Source: an uncultured Eubacteriaceae bacterium
Lineage (GTDB): Bacteria > Bacillota > Clostridia > Peptostreptococcales > Anaerovoracaceae
DNA: 42,765 nucleotides
Direction of reading: 5' to 3'
NCBI GenBank assembly: GCA_903789635.1
Contig: CAIFEY010000027.1
Location: 1-42,765 of the forward strand
Positions 1-8,271 of this stretch are shown here, one piece after another. How positions within the stretch are numbered: position 1 is the first letter of the stretch; each line of letters opens with the position of its first letter. The translations under genes and the position numbers were made by a program. The notes under the pieces were generated by a model. The model was not told the DNA's origin, did not search any database, and worked only from the letters and a program-made list of their open reading frames with translations.

Positions 1-53
1 CTAAAAAAACCGTTACACTTTTCCCGTGTCTACTTGACAGGGACCTGATCACC

Positions 54-155
54 GGTGCTTGGGAAAATGGCGAATTATCATGGAAATTCCCAAATTCCGG
101 GCCGTCGTCGTAATTCCAGCACATTGAAAAGAGGCTGTGTTTTTTCACAGCCCCG
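54..155. repeat. ~100-bp intergenic repeat, copy A
   Basis: This stretch is about 95% identical to 34855-34957 in the same orientation. It contains a 7-bp hairpin (59-65 with 87-93, TTGGGAA/TTCCCAA) and a second hairpin (133-139 with 146-152, GGCTGTG/CACAGCC) with a T6 loop. It lies beyond the 3' end of the minus-strand EAL gene. Copy B also sits past gene 3' ends, between convergent azlD and mscS, so a role in termination or mRNA 3' ends is possible. That role is inference. Confidence 0.8.
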
Positions 156-497
156 TCATATATTTACATATATTCTTTTACTCGTCGTCAGAAATAATCT
201 TATTCGGAAATAGTCCCGAAAAGTATCTCAATCCGATCATGCATGTTTTTCCTGTCATCCTCCCCACCCTTTTCATCATCCGCTGTATCCGTTGCAATCA
301 CTTGTCTGCAGCGGTTATAAGGGTTCGCCGGATGTGCGTCCCCGGACTGTGGATCTGCCGTCAAATCGCACGACGGCCAAAAAGGCGGTTTTCCCGGGCT
401 TTTTTTGCATCAGCGATAGTTGGGTCCTTGAAATAAACTCCTGGGCGGGTGAATTTTGTCGAAAAGGCGCGAATCGGGCGAATCTGATCCGGCAGTC
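156..497. other. Non-coding spacer downstream of EAL gene
   Basis: No convincing gene was found. The open frames here lack a good ribosome site and family resemblance. A GC-rich stretch ending in a T7 run on the plus strand (about 370-408) may help terminate transcription, but a clean stem could not be drawn. Confidence 0.4.
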
Positions 498-2675
498 CTA
501 TTTCTCGATGCTCCGCATGCTTTCGGAAGCCGCGGCGGCGGACTCGCTGGTCTCGTAGGTCTGGCTGTTGCGGATCTGCTCGTGGAGGTTCTGGAAGTTG
601 CGCGTCTTGATGCGGTTGATCGTGTTCAGGAGCGTGATGTTCTGGATTTCGGCGACGCCGAGCCAGAAGTTTTCCGTGCCGGCGATCCTGCGCGCCTGCA
701 GGCGGATGTCGTTTCCGCGGTAGACGTACAGCAGTGCGTTGTCGTCCTGCTCGGAATGGTAGACGTTCCTGAGGAAGTTGTGCAGGTTTCGGTCGAGATC
801 GGGGTCGATCTTGAAGACGTTGGCGATCGCGTTGTTCGCGGCCTCGATGTCCCTGGTGCCGGTCGTCTCGAGCTGCTTGTTGAACGCCTCGTTTCCGAAC
901 AGGATGCGGATCTGATCGTTCCGGTACTCAAAGATTGCGGTCGGCGTGTTGGTCACGACGGTGACCTTGCCGGCGGCGTCGTACAGCTGCGCCTCCGTGT
1001 CGGTCTCGAAGTAGATGTGCTTCTTCTCGAGGTTCTTGACGCACTCGTCGAACGGCAGAGGTCTGCTGAATGCCCAGCTCTGGATTTTGCCGCACCCGAT
1101 CTGGCGCAGGAATGAGAGCTGTTCCTCGGTCTCGACGCCCTCCGCGAGCGTGTGCATGTCGAGCGCCTCGGCCATCATCGCGACGCTTCGGATGATCTTC
1201 TTGCTGTTCTCGTCGAAGTTGCGGAAGAACTCGAGGTCGATCTTAAGTTCGTCAAAATGATAGTTATGCAGGGTGTTCAGCGACGAGTACTCGCTGCCGA
1301 AGTCGTCCAGGCAGACCTGGATGCCCCTGCGGTGGAACTGGCGGATGATGCGCTTCAGGTTGCTGCGGTTCCAGGCCATCGCGGTCTCGGTGATCTCCGC
1401 ACGCAGCAGGCGCGGCGGAATGTCGTACTTCAGGAGCGCGTACTCGAACGTCTCCATCGGGTCGGTCAGGTCAAAGTCCTGGCGCGACAGGTTGACGGCG
1501 ATCGGAACGACGGGCATGCCGGCGTCCAGGCGGCTTCTCAGCAGTTCTGCGGTCCTGTCCAGGATGTACGCGTCGAGCTGTGCGACCAGCTTCGCGTTCT
1601 CCAGCACCGGGACGAACGTCGCCGGGGAAAGCGGACCCTTCTCACGGTCCTCCCAGCGCGCAAGCGCCTCGAACCCACAGATTTTATTAGACAAAGTTCG
1701 AACCTGCGGCTGGAAATAGACTTTTATGTCTTTGTCCCTCATCGCGCGCTCGAAGTTGTTGAGGATGTAGATCCGCATCTCCGCTGCGCTTCCCATCTCG
1801 TCGGTGTAGACTGCAAACGAGCGGATTCCGTCGGTTCGGATCGTGTCGCAGGCGATTTTGGCGCAGTCGAACAGGTGGACCAGCGCGTCGAAGTCGAAGT
1901 CGGCGGCGTAGTTGGTCAGCGCCTTCGGGCGGAAGATTCCCGCCTTCATCTGGATTCCCGGCTCGTGGATGTAGCTGTTCACGTGATCGCAGGCGATGTT
2001 TACCTCCTCGAAGATGTTTTCCTTCTTAAGGAGTGCGTTGAAGTTGTCGCCGGTCAGATGGCCGATCAGGGCGTCCGGGAACTGGCGGTGCAGGATCTCC
2101 GCGATCTTTCTGAGCAGGCTGTCGCCCGCGGGCATTCCGTATTTTCGGTTATAGGACTTGAAGTTGGAAACATTAAAATACACCGGACAGAATTCCGTGA
2201 ATGTCCCGTCGGCAAGCTTGATGTGCGCCAGGTCCATCGCGCGCCGGTAGAATTCATGCATGCCCGGAAGTCCCGGGATCAGGTCGTGGTTGATGTTCTT
2301 TCGCAGGACGTCCGAACGGAAGGCCTGCAGGAGGTAGACGTCGCCGTAGCCGTTCACATGGACGGAACGGATCGGTCCCTCCGTGTGGCGGAGCCGGCCG
2401 GCCGTATCCTTGTAGCTGAATGCGAGGATGATCGGCTTGGTGTCGGTCTTCGTGAGCACATGAAGCGGCATGTAGTCCTGTTCCTCCATGATGCCCTGCA
2501 GCGTGCCCCCGCATCGCGAGAGAAACTCCTGTTCACTTTTACAGCCGTACATCTCAAGAAGCCCTGAGCTGACAAACAGAATCTGTTCCGTTCCGTCCTT
2601 GCTGATCAGGCAAATTCCGCCGCTGAGCTGATTGCAGATCGATGCAAACTCAGCATTTTTCAAGTCATTTAGCAT
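498..2675 (-). CDS. PAS / degenerate GGDEF / EAL protein, probable c-di-GMP phosphodiesterase
   Basis: The probable product is a 725-residue signalling protein that hydrolyses cyclic di-GMP. Domains in order are a PAS-like sensor (about 10-125), a GGDEF-type domain (about 130-285) whose signature has decayed to TGDNF (208-212), an EAL domain (about 300-555) and a C-terminal PAS-like segment with a Ser/Ala-rich tail. The EAL catalytic set looks intact: EAL 336-338, NLSR 395-398, EITE 427-430, DDFG 457-460, KID near 479 and EGVET near 512. The GGDEF half is therefore probably regulatory or inert. I chose the start at 2675 because GAGGA lies just upstream of it; an in-frame ATG at 2699 follows a hairpin with no ribosome site. 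No transmembrane helix is visible, so a cytosolic location is likely. A related protein lies at 20689-23019. The phosphodiesterase call rests on conserved motifs. Confidence 0.88.
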   Translation of the reverse strand: MLNDLKNAEFASICNQLSGGICLISKDGTEQILFVSSGLLEMYGCKSEQEFLSRCGGTLQGIMEEQDYMPLHVLTKTDTKPIILAFSYKDTAGRLRHTEGPIRSVHVNGYGDVYLLQAFRSDVLRKNINHDLIPGLPGMHEFYRRAMDLAHIKLADGTFTEFCPVYFNVSNFKSYNRKYGMPAGDSLLRKIAEILHRQFPDALIGHLTGDNFNALLKKENIFEEVNIACDHVNSYIHEPGIQMKAGIFRPKALTNYAADFDFDALVHLFDCAKIACDTIRTDGIRSFAVYTDEMGSAAEMRIYILNNFERAMRDKDIKVYFQPQVRTLSNKICGFEALARWEDREKGPLSPATFVPVLENAKLVAQLDAYILDRTAELLRSRLDAGMPVVPIAVNLSRQDFDLTDPMETFEYALLKYDIPPRLLRAEITETAMAWNRSNLKRIIRQFHRRGIQVCLDDFGSEYSSLNTLHNYHFDELKIDLEFFRNFDENSKKIIRSVAMMAEALDMHTLAEGVETEEQLSFLRQIGCGKIQSWAFSRPLPFDECVKNLEKKHIYFETDTEAQLYDAAGKVTVVTNTPTAIFEYRNDQIRILFGNEAFNKQLETTGTRDIEAANNAIANVFKIDPDLDRNLHNFLRNVYHSEQDDNALLYVYRGNDIRLQARRIAGTENFWLGVAEIQNITLLNTINRIKTRNFQNLHEQIRNSQTYETSESAAAASESMRSIEK

Positions 2676-2706
2676 GAAATAATAATTCCTCAGTCCCATT
2701 TAAAAG

Positions 2707-2777
2707 CAGCGGCAAGGACTGCCGCTGTCACTTGTTTATCATTAATACAATATATCACATTTGTTTCAATATGTCCA
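2707..2777 (-). promoter_or_regulatory. Promoter and 5' UTR hairpin of the EAL gene
   Basis: Reading the minus strand, TGGACA (2772-2777) and TATATT (2749-2754) are 17 bp apart. Between promoter and start codon is an 8-bp hairpin (2707-2714 with 2720-2727, CAGCGGCA/TGCCGCTG) followed by CTTTTAAA. The arrangement resembles a short attenuator. It could equally be an mRNA-stabilising stem. Confidence 0.5.
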
Positions 2778-2798
2778 CAGAAGCGACGGCAAGGACAA

Positions 2799-2876
2799 AA
2801 ACACATGTTTACTTTTTTTCTTGACAAAGAACGGATGTTTTGCTACTATATGGATATCGAAAGAAAACATTTGTTC
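2799..2876 (+). promoter_or_regulatory. SOS-type promoter with three LexA-like boxes
   Basis: TTGACA (2821-2826) and TACTAT (2844-2849) form a near-consensus promoter with 17-bp spacing. Three sites fit the Firmicute LexA pattern GAAC-N4-GTTC with small deviations: AAAC-ACAT-GTTT (2799-2810), GAAC-GGAT-GTTT (2829-2840, between -35 and -10) and AAAC-ATTT-GTTC (2865-2876, just before the ribosome site). Operator placement over and around the promoter is what a repressor would need. Family knowledge: the YneA-type LysM division inhibitor is LexA-controlled in Bacillus. Confidence 0.65.
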
Positions 2877-2887
2877 GGAGGTGCGTC

Positions 2888-3235
2888 ATGAAGAAGATCA
2901 GAATCGTCTCTAAGGTTCGTTTCACAGTGTTTATTATGATTCTGCTGATAGGGATTGCCGGCTGCCTGACCTCTGCGGTCACAGCGGATGCCGCGCAGAA
3001 GTCCGCCTCCCCTGCCCGCACCGCATCCCAGGAATCTCAGGAATACCATGCGGATCAGGAATACAGGACGATACATGTCTGCTCCGGAGACACCCTCTGG
3101 ACGATCGCCGATGCCTACGGAAAGAAGGACGGCGACATCCGTGCCTACGTTCAGCAGATCCGCGCGTTCAACCACATGGAATCTTCCGGCGAGCTTACTG
3201 CCGGCCAGACACTGCGCATTCCACAGCAGAACTGA
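2888..3235 (+). CDS. Small secreted/anchored LysM protein, YneA-like
   Basis: A 115-residue protein with a basic N-terminus, one hydrophobic segment (about 11-32) and a C-terminal LysM domain (about 58-113; key stretch SGDTLWTIADAY, ending TLRIPQ). LysM binds peptidoglycan, so the product probably acts at the outer face of the membrane or in the wall. Size and architecture match YneA, the SOS-induced cell-division suppressor of Bacillus, and the promoter carries three LexA-like boxes, which supports that reading. The start is fixed by GGAGGTG about 5 nt before the ATG at 2888; a longer frame from 2840 has no ribosome site. It is divergent from the EAL gene. It could instead be another small LysM protein, and lexA itself is not in the window, so I give no gene symbol. 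Confidence 0.8.
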   Translation: MKKIRIVSKVRFTVFIMILLIGIAGCLTSAVTADAAQKSASPARTASQESQEYHADQEYRTIHVCSGDTLWTIADAYGKKDGDIRAYVQQIRAFNHMESSGELTAGQTLRIPQQN

Positions 3236-3254
3236 AGTTCTGCATCGCCTTTTT
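3226..3254 (+). terminator. Terminator overlapping the stop codon of the LysM gene
   Basis: GCAGAAC (3226-3232) pairs with GTTCTGC (3237-3243), leaving a TGAA loop that contains the stop codon. A T5 run follows at 3250-3254. The T run is a few bases from the stem, so termination may be weak. Confidence 0.5.
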
Positions 3255-3656
3255 CTATCGTTTCAAGAACGTGCGTTTATAGCTAGGCTGTGCGTAAGGA
3301 TTCATCCGTCTGCTCAGCGCAGCGGCCGGTGAAGGTGAATTTTCTGCTCTCCTGCGTGACTGCAGGCGTGCATTTACTCCGCGTTCACCGTCTTGCTTGT
3401 TCCTGTTTCGCTTCAGCGGCAGGATCCGCTCGGCGCTTCGTTCGCTGCTGTGCACTTGCGTACTCCGGTTCGCCCAGACGCTCGCTTCTGCCGGACCCTG
3501 ACTTTTGCTGTTATCGGCCTCTGCCAACCGCTCCCCTCGGATCGTGCGGCCATGCCGGCCATTGACAATTGCTTCTATCGGATCGTATCGTATCGGTCCA
3601 TAGAATATAGACCAACTTAACATTTCCATTTACCGCGCCCGGCTGCCTCCGGGTGC
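3255..3656. other. Non-coding spacer
   Basis: About 400 bp between the LysM gene and the PucR terminator. Short frames exist on both strands but none has a ribosome site or a recognisable product. I see no strong hairpin or repeat. Confidence 0.4.
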
Positions 3657-3658
3657 AG

Positions 3659-3697
3659 AAAAGCCCGCCGGTCTTGCATCACTCCCGGCGGGCTTTT
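3659..3697 (-). terminator. Strong terminator after the PucR gene (possibly bidirectional)
   Basis: AAAAGCCCGCCGG (3659-3671) pairs perfectly over 13 bp with CCGGCGGGCTTTT (3685-3697). The U-run on the minus strand fits the end of the PucR gene at 3730. The stem also gives a T-run on the plus strand, so it may block transcription from both sides. Confidence 0.85.
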
Positions 3698-3729
3698 CTC
3701 ATGTTCTATTCTATTGTATCGTATTATTT

Positions 3730-5382
3730 CTAGAGGTGGAGGAACTGCAGCAGGAGCTGCGTCTTGATCCTGGAAATGTAGTCGTCCCAGTCGATGTGGA
3801 CGAGCTCCTCCGCCCTGGAGATCCTGCTCCTGACGGTATTGATGTGGACGTCCAGTTTCTTGGCGGTCAGGCTGAAGTTCATGTTGTTCTCCAGGTAGAC
3901 CTTCAGCGTGTGGAGGGTTTCCTCGTTCTTCTCGTCCCTGGAAAGCTCGCGGTAGTGCGACTCCATCTCCTCGAGCTCCTTCTCCGGGATGCGGATCCAG
4001 GCGAGCGGGCCGAGTTCGTCGTAGTCCCAGATGTTCTTCTCCGGGAAGATGATCTTTCCCATGTGAAGGACGTCCAGGCACTTCTGGATGTTGTCCTTCA
4101 GGTCGGAGAGCGGGTGCTTCTCCCTCACGGTGCTGTAGCAGAGCTCCGCCTCAGGCAGGTGTTCGGTGACGATCTCCTGGAAGTGCAGGATTCCCGATTC
4201 CAGTGCGGTCTTATCGATGTGACCGACTGCATCGGTCGGGATGTTGCAGCCCTCGGAGGAGAGCAGGATTACGCCCTCGTTTTCACCCAGGAAGGCGAGC
4301 CTTGCCGAGCGGTGGATCGTGGAGGAACGCAGTGCGTCCAGGAATACCGGCCGCGCGTTCTTGGCGCAGATGTCGTGGTTGGTCTGCTTGAAGTAAATGC
4401 AGATATAGTCGTCGTTCAGGGATACACCCTGTGTGTTTGCCTGGTAGATCAGCTTCTCACGGTCGATCTCGCTGTTGTCCAGCAGGGCGCGGATGAAGTT
4501 CTCGAACCCGGCGCTCCCGACGTTTTGTCCGACATAGATGTTCTCGTAGAGCTGCTGCATGATCAGGTAGGCCGTGCGCAGAGAGAGCTCGTCGTAGTGG
4601 TTGATGAACTCCCTGGATTCCACGAGGACCAGGTAGGCCTCGGTGATGCCGTTCACGGTGATCGGCGTCGTGATCCAGCTGAACCTCGGCTTCTTCCCCA
4701 TATCCTCGTTGAGGATGCGGAATCGTTCCATGTTCATGTAGTCGCAGATCAGATGCCTGGTGAACGGGACGGAAGGCTTCCAGAAATCGGTGATTTCCAG
4801 GGCGATCGTTCCGACTTCCAGAAGGAAGTCGTCAGAGCTGTAGTACGCCTTCTCCGACCGCACGTCGAACAGCATCGTCGGGAAGTGCGTCTCTTTCTCG
4901 ACGCCCTTCAGGATGTGCTGGATCTTGCGGTGCTTGTAGGATTCGCCGTCTTCCGGCTCATTGATCGCGTCGACGACGCCGAAGTCGCGGAAGCAGCGGT
5001 CCATGACCGCCGTCGTGATCTGGCTCGTGACGTCCTGGAAGCTGACGTAGTAAGGCATAGAGATCAGCGGGATCCCCAGTTCCTCGAAGTTCTGTACGGT
5101 CTCCTCCGGGAGATTGTTGAGGTAGGAACCTCTCTGGATCATCATTGCCGCGCAGTTGGCGATGTTTCCGTCGCGGAACGCATCGCGCAGGCACTGCGGC
5201 TCTTTCTGGAAGACGTATCCGGTTGCGAGAACGAGTTCCTTCCCTGTCATCCACTGAAACGCGTCTGGCGTGTCGACGGTAACGATGCCCTGTACTTCCC
5301 TCTGCAGTCCATTCCTGCCGGCAAGTACGTGGAAGTCCTGAAAGTAGTCCAGGTTCAGAAGCTGTTGTACTTGAATGCCCAT
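3730..5382 (-). CDS. PucR-family transcriptional regulator
   Basis: A 550-residue regulator. The N-terminal third (about 5-125) resembles the PucR/purine-catabolism sensor domain (the DxPDAFQWMTGKELVLATGY stretch is typical). The middle resembles the GGDEF-like CdaR region. The C-terminus carries the PucR helix-turn-helix (about 490-540), with TAKKLDVHINTVRSRISR as recognition region. Such proteins usually activate transport or catabolism of nitrogenous compounds. Its neighbour 98 bp upstream on the same strand is an alanine/glycine-type symporter, a plausible target. A terminator separates the two, so pucR may be expressed by read-through or its own promoter. AAGGTG precedes the ATG. Family assignment is firm; effector and targets are unknown. 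Confidence 0.9.
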   Translation of the reverse strand: MGIQVQQLLNLDYFQDFHVLAGRNGLQREVQGIVTVDTPDAFQWMTGKELVLATGYVFQKEPQCLRDAFRDGNIANCAAMMIQRGSYLNNLPEETVQNFEELGIPLISMPYYVSFQDVTSQITTAVMDRCFRDFGVVDAINEPEDGESYKHRKIQHILKGVEKETHFPTMLFDVRSEKAYYSSDDFLLEVGTIALEITDFWKPSVPFTRHLICDYMNMERFRILNEDMGKKPRFSWITTPITVNGITEAYLVLVESREFINHYDELSLRTAYLIMQQLYENIYVGQNVGSAGFENFIRALLDNSEIDREKLIYQANTQGVSLNDDYICIYFKQTNHDICAKNARPVFLDALRSSTIHRSARLAFLGENEGVILLSSEGCNIPTDAVGHIDKTALESGILHFQEIVTEHLPEAELCYSTVREKHPLSDLKDNIQKCLDVLHMGKIIFPEKNIWDYDELGPLAWIRIPEKELEEMESHYRELSRDEKNEETLHTLKVYLENNMNFSLTAKKLDVHINTVRSRISRAEELVHIDWDDYISRIKTQLLLQFLHL

Positions 5383-5427
5383 AGTTCACCTTACTCTCTA
5401 TCCTGTGTTGATGTTGACTTTGTTTTG

Positions 5428-5463
5428 AAAAAAACACTGCAAGCGACAGCCGCCTGCAGTGTT
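5428..5463 (-). terminator. Terminator between symporter and PucR genes
   Basis: AACACTGCA (5433-5441) pairs with TGCAGTGTT (5455-5463). On the minus strand the stem is followed by a run of about seven T, a classic intrinsic terminator 18 bp past the symporter stop. It may be partial, since pucR follows in the same direction. Confidence 0.85.
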
Positions 5464-5480
5464 CAGCGCTTTCGATATCG

Positions 5481-6866
5481 TTATTTATCGACGATCGGCA
5501 CCGGCGTCTCGTCGACGGCATCGATGTCGTTGATGTACTTTCTAGTCTCGCTCACGACGACTCCGGACAGGAGCAGCAGTGCGAGCAGGTTCGGGATTGC
5601 CATCAGGGCGTTCAGAATGTCCGAAATCTGCCAGAGCACGTTGAGCTCTGCGACCGGTGCGATGCACGCGATACCGCAGTACAGAATCCTGTACGGAATC
5701 AGCAGCCTTCGGCCGCCGATGTATTCCACCGCACGCTCTCCGTAGTACGCCCATCCCAGGATGGTCGAGTACGCGAACGTGAAGAGCCCGAGCGTCAGGA
5801 GGATCGGTCCTAATATCGGGATCTGTGAGAATACGATCGAGGTCAGGATTCCCCCGTTGATGGTGCCTCCCATGGTCATGCCGGGATGCCGGATGACGGT
5901 GGAGACCATGACCAGGCCGGACAGCGCGCAGATGACGACGGTGTCCCAGAACGTGCCCGTGGATGAGACGAGTGCCTGGCGGACCGGATTCCTGGTCCTT
6001 GCCGCTGCCGCGGCAATCGGCGCGGAGCCGAGTCCCGACTCGTTCGAGAACAGGCCTCTGACTACTCCGTACTGCATCGCGTAGCGGACTCCCCCGCCGA
6101 CGAGGCCGCCGGCAACGGATCCCCTGGCGAACGCCAGCCTGAAGACCGCCTTCAGCGCCGGGATCAGGTAGTGGTGGTTCATGCACAGGATGACAATGCA
6201 TCCCGCGATGTAGAACAGTGCCATGAACGGCACCATCTTCTCGCAGACGGAAGTGATGGAACGGATTCCGCCGAAGATGACGATCGCGGTGGCCGCCGCG
6301 GTGATCACGCCGACGACGATGTACGGAACGTGGAAGTTCTCGTGTGCGACCGTTGCGATGGCGTTAACCTGTGTCGCGCAGCCGGTTCCCAGGGATGCAC
6401 AGGCTGCGAACACTGCGAAGCACATGCCTGCGGCCTTCCCGAAGGTCTTCCATTTCAATCCGTAGCGCAGGACATACATTGCGCCGCCCTGCATCCGTCC
6501 GTCCGAGGTTCTCACTCGGTACTTCACTGCGAGTAATGATTCTCCGTACTTGGTCGCGATTCCGAATACGCCGGTCAGCCAGCACCAGAGGACCGCTCCC
6601 GGGCCTCCCAGGGCGATTGCGGTTCCGATACCGACGATGCTTCCGGTTCCGATTGTCGCGGCCAGAGCCGTGGACAGGGCCCCGAACGGGGATACCTCTC
6701 CTTCTGAGTCAGTGTCTTTCGTGAGGGAAAGCTTGATTCCCGTGCCGATCGTCTTTCTCTGGATAAAACCAGTCCGGAACGTCATAAACAGATGCGTTCC
6801 GAGTAATAGGATGATCATCCACAAGCCCCAGACGAAAGAGTCGGCCTGCCCAATTAGTTTAGTCAT
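5481..6866 (-). CDS. Alanine/glycine:cation symporter (AGCS family)
   Basis: A 461-residue integral membrane carrier, normal length for the AGCS (sodium:alanine or glycine symporter) family. Recognisable stretches include the N-terminal SFVWG start, the FGALSTALAATIGTGSIVG region (about 61-79), GAVLWCWLTGVFGIATKYGE (about 90-109) and SNESGLGSAPIAAAAA (about 274-289), all family hallmarks. About ten or eleven hydrophobic helices can be seen. It should import Ala, Gly or a related amino acid with Na+ or H+. It is transcribed from a clear promoter (6905-6933) with a tandem 12-bp repeat upstream, and is followed by a terminator and pucR. The ribosome site is weak, but the start matches the usual family N-terminus. 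Substrate is not predictable from sequence alone. Confidence 0.93.
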   Translation of the reverse strand: MTKLIGQADSFVWGLWMIILLLGTHLFMTFRTGFIQRKTIGTGIKLSLTKDTDSEGEVSPFGALSTALAATIGTGSIVGIGTAIALGGPGAVLWCWLTGVFGIATKYGESLLAVKYRVRTSDGRMQGGAMYVLRYGLKWKTFGKAAGMCFAVFAACASLGTGCATQVNAIATVAHENFHVPYIVVGVITAAATAIVIFGGIRSITSVCEKMVPFMALFYIAGCIVILCMNHHYLIPALKAVFRLAFARGSVAGGLVGGGVRYAMQYGVVRGLFSNESGLGSAPIAAAAARTRNPVRQALVSSTGTFWDTVVICALSGLVMVSTVIRHPGMTMGGTINGGILTSIVFSQIPILGPILLTLGLFTFAYSTILGWAYYGERAVEYIGGRRLLIPYRILYCGIACIAPVAELNVLWQISDILNALMAIPNLLALLLLSGVVVSETRKYINDIDAVDETPVPIVDK

Positions 6867-6904
6867 GTGTTCTCAATTAGTCCGATCTCTAAAATTACAT
6901 TATT

Positions 6905-6933
6905 ATTATAGGTCCACAACAAATTATTTTCAA
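6905..6933 (-). promoter_or_regulatory. Promoter of the AGCS symporter gene
   Basis: On the minus strand TTGAAA (6928-6933) and TATAAT (6905-6910) are spaced by exactly 17 bp. The transcript would start around 6898, giving a short leader of about 30 nt. Confidence 0.8.
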
Positions 6934-6955
6934 TCCTTTATTAGAAAACTTATCC

Positions 6956-6979
6956 AATTTTCCGTCGAATTTTCCGTCG
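6956..6979. repeat. Tandem 12-bp repeat upstream of symporter promoter
   Basis: AATTTTCCGTCG occurs twice with no gap (6956-6967 and 6968-6979), followed by AATTTTT. It lies about 22-46 bp upstream of the -35 box, the usual place for an activator. The adjacent PucR protein is the obvious candidate to bind it; that is inference. Confidence 0.75.
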
Positions 6980-7069
6980 AATTTTTGTATTTATTTAAAA
7001 TTAATTAAATAAATAACAAAGTAATCTCTGGAGGCCCCATGCGCCCTGGAAAACAATTTTGAAATATAT

Positions 7070-7114
7070 AAGAAAAAGAGAACATATCTGCATGATCTGC
7101 GGGGGTATGTTCTC
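7070..7114 (-). terminator. Terminator after the VTT-domain gene
   Basis: GAGAACATA (7078-7086) pairs with TATGTTCTC (7106-7114); on the minus strand the stem runs into TTTTTCTT. It lies about 90 bp past the VTT gene stop. A second, imperfect stem (about 7143-7182, CCCGG...CCGGG) lies between the two. Confidence 0.75.
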
Positions 7115-7205
7115 AAGTTTGAAAAATATTTGCTATTGTGCGCCCGGTCGGAATTTGTGTCTCTTCACAATTGCGCCGGGAGTTAGATATCAATGATGAT
7201 ATCGA

Positions 7206-7982
7206 TCAAGAAATTTTCTGGTAGAGTTGGTCGATAAATCGGTTAAGATCCTTTCGCTTGATGAAGCATACGAGGATGATGATCAGTACGGCAGCTCCAA
7301 CGATCGCCGTGACCGTGTAATTTTTCTGCATATACATCGACCCGAAGATCAGGCTGCCGAGCATGCCCGGGCACCTTCCGACCAGGGAGATCAGGATGAA
7401 CGGCCGCGCCTTCATGTTGGAAATTCCGGCGATGTAGCAGCAGATGTCCTTAGGCATCCCCGGGATCAGGTAGATGAAGAACGTCACGATGTACGCCCGC
7501 TCGCTGTTCATCATCTCGCGGTACTTGATGAGCTTCTCCGGCTTGATGAAGAGCTGCAGCGCGTCCTCGCCGAGGAACTTGGCGACGTAATACGTGATCA
7601 GGGTTCCCAGCATCGCGCCGATGACGGACAAAATAAGCCCGGGCAGGATCCCGAACAGGTAACCTGCTGCGAACTGGAACATCTCCCCCGGGAGGAAGCT
7701 GACCATGATCTGCAGAATCTGCGCGATGATGTAAAGCAGGAAGCTCTCGTGCCGGTACGTCCTGAGGTAGTGCACCACCGTCGAGAACGATTTCATGTCG
7801 GTCAGGATGTGGCGCTGGCAGAACAGGATGTACGCCGGGATGCCGATGAGAATGCCGATCAGAACCAGCATCTTCAGGACCGCGAACGCCTTCCGTTTGC
7901 CGCTCAGCGGCTTGATCTCCGGCAGATTCGGCGGAGGTGCGCTGCTCGTGTTCCTGCCCTTTTTATTGTCGATTTCCTCCAT
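7206..7982 (-). CDS. TVP38/TMEM64 (VTT-domain) family membrane protein
   Basis: A 258-residue polytopic membrane protein. The core carries the SNARE-associated/VTT signature: FLPGEMFQFAAGYLFG (about 115-130), GAMLGTLITYYVAKFLGED (about 142-160) and IPGMPKDICCYIAG (about 193-206). Related DedA/VTT proteins act in membrane lipid handling; the substrate here is unknown. The open frame extends 79 codons upstream, but that part is low-complexity Ala/Gln/Arg encoded by degenerate repeats. AAGGAG lies 7 nt before the ATG at 7982, which decides the start. It follows ynbB after a 289-bp repeat-filled spacer. Confidence 0.87.
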   Translation of the reverse strand: MEEIDNKKGRNTSSAPPPNLPEIKPLSGKRKAFAVLKMLVLIGILIGIPAYILFCQRHILTDMKSFSTVVHYLRTYRHESFLLYIIAQILQIMVSFLPGEMFQFAAGYLFGILPGLILSVIGAMLGTLITYYVAKFLGEDALQLFIKPEKLIKYREMMNSERAYIVTFFIYLIPGMPKDICCYIAGISNMKARPFILISLVGRCPGMLGSLIFGSMYMQKNYTVTAIVGAAVLIIILVCFIKRKDLNRFIDQLYQKIS

Positions 7983-8039
7983 GATCATACTCCTTAGGTG
8001 TTTTCCCCGGATATGTTCTCTTGGGTTTATGACGCGCGC

Positions 8040-8216
8040 CCGGCATTCCTCGCGCGGGCTGCGTGGGTTCGGCCAATCGCCTTGCTGGCCTGCATTTGCC
8101 GCACGAGCTTGCGTTTGTTGCGCGTTGGCTTGGCCGCTTGCCGCGCGTGGGCTTGCATTCGCCGCGCAGCCTTGCATTTTTCGCGCGACCCTGCGTTTGT
8201 CGCGCGTGCGCTTGGT
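8040..8216. repeat. Degenerate GC-rich tandem repeats upstream of VTT gene
   Basis: Imperfect units of roughly 20-30 bp recur, built around TTGCATTYGCCGCGCG or TGCGTTTGTCGCGCG. They keep an open frame on the minus strand that would add an Ala/Gln/Arg-rich extension to the VTT protein, but a strong internal ribosome site makes translation of this part unlikely. Confidence 0.6.
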
Positions 8217-8271
8217 CATCAGGACCGATGAGGAACTGGCCTGGCTGAGGATTTTGTCTGCGCCGCCAGGG

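Noticed and set aside
7983-8219. Ala/Gln/Arg-rich N-terminal extension of the VTT protein
   Set aside because: It is encoded by degenerate repeats, and a strong ribosome site stands before the internal ATG at 7982.
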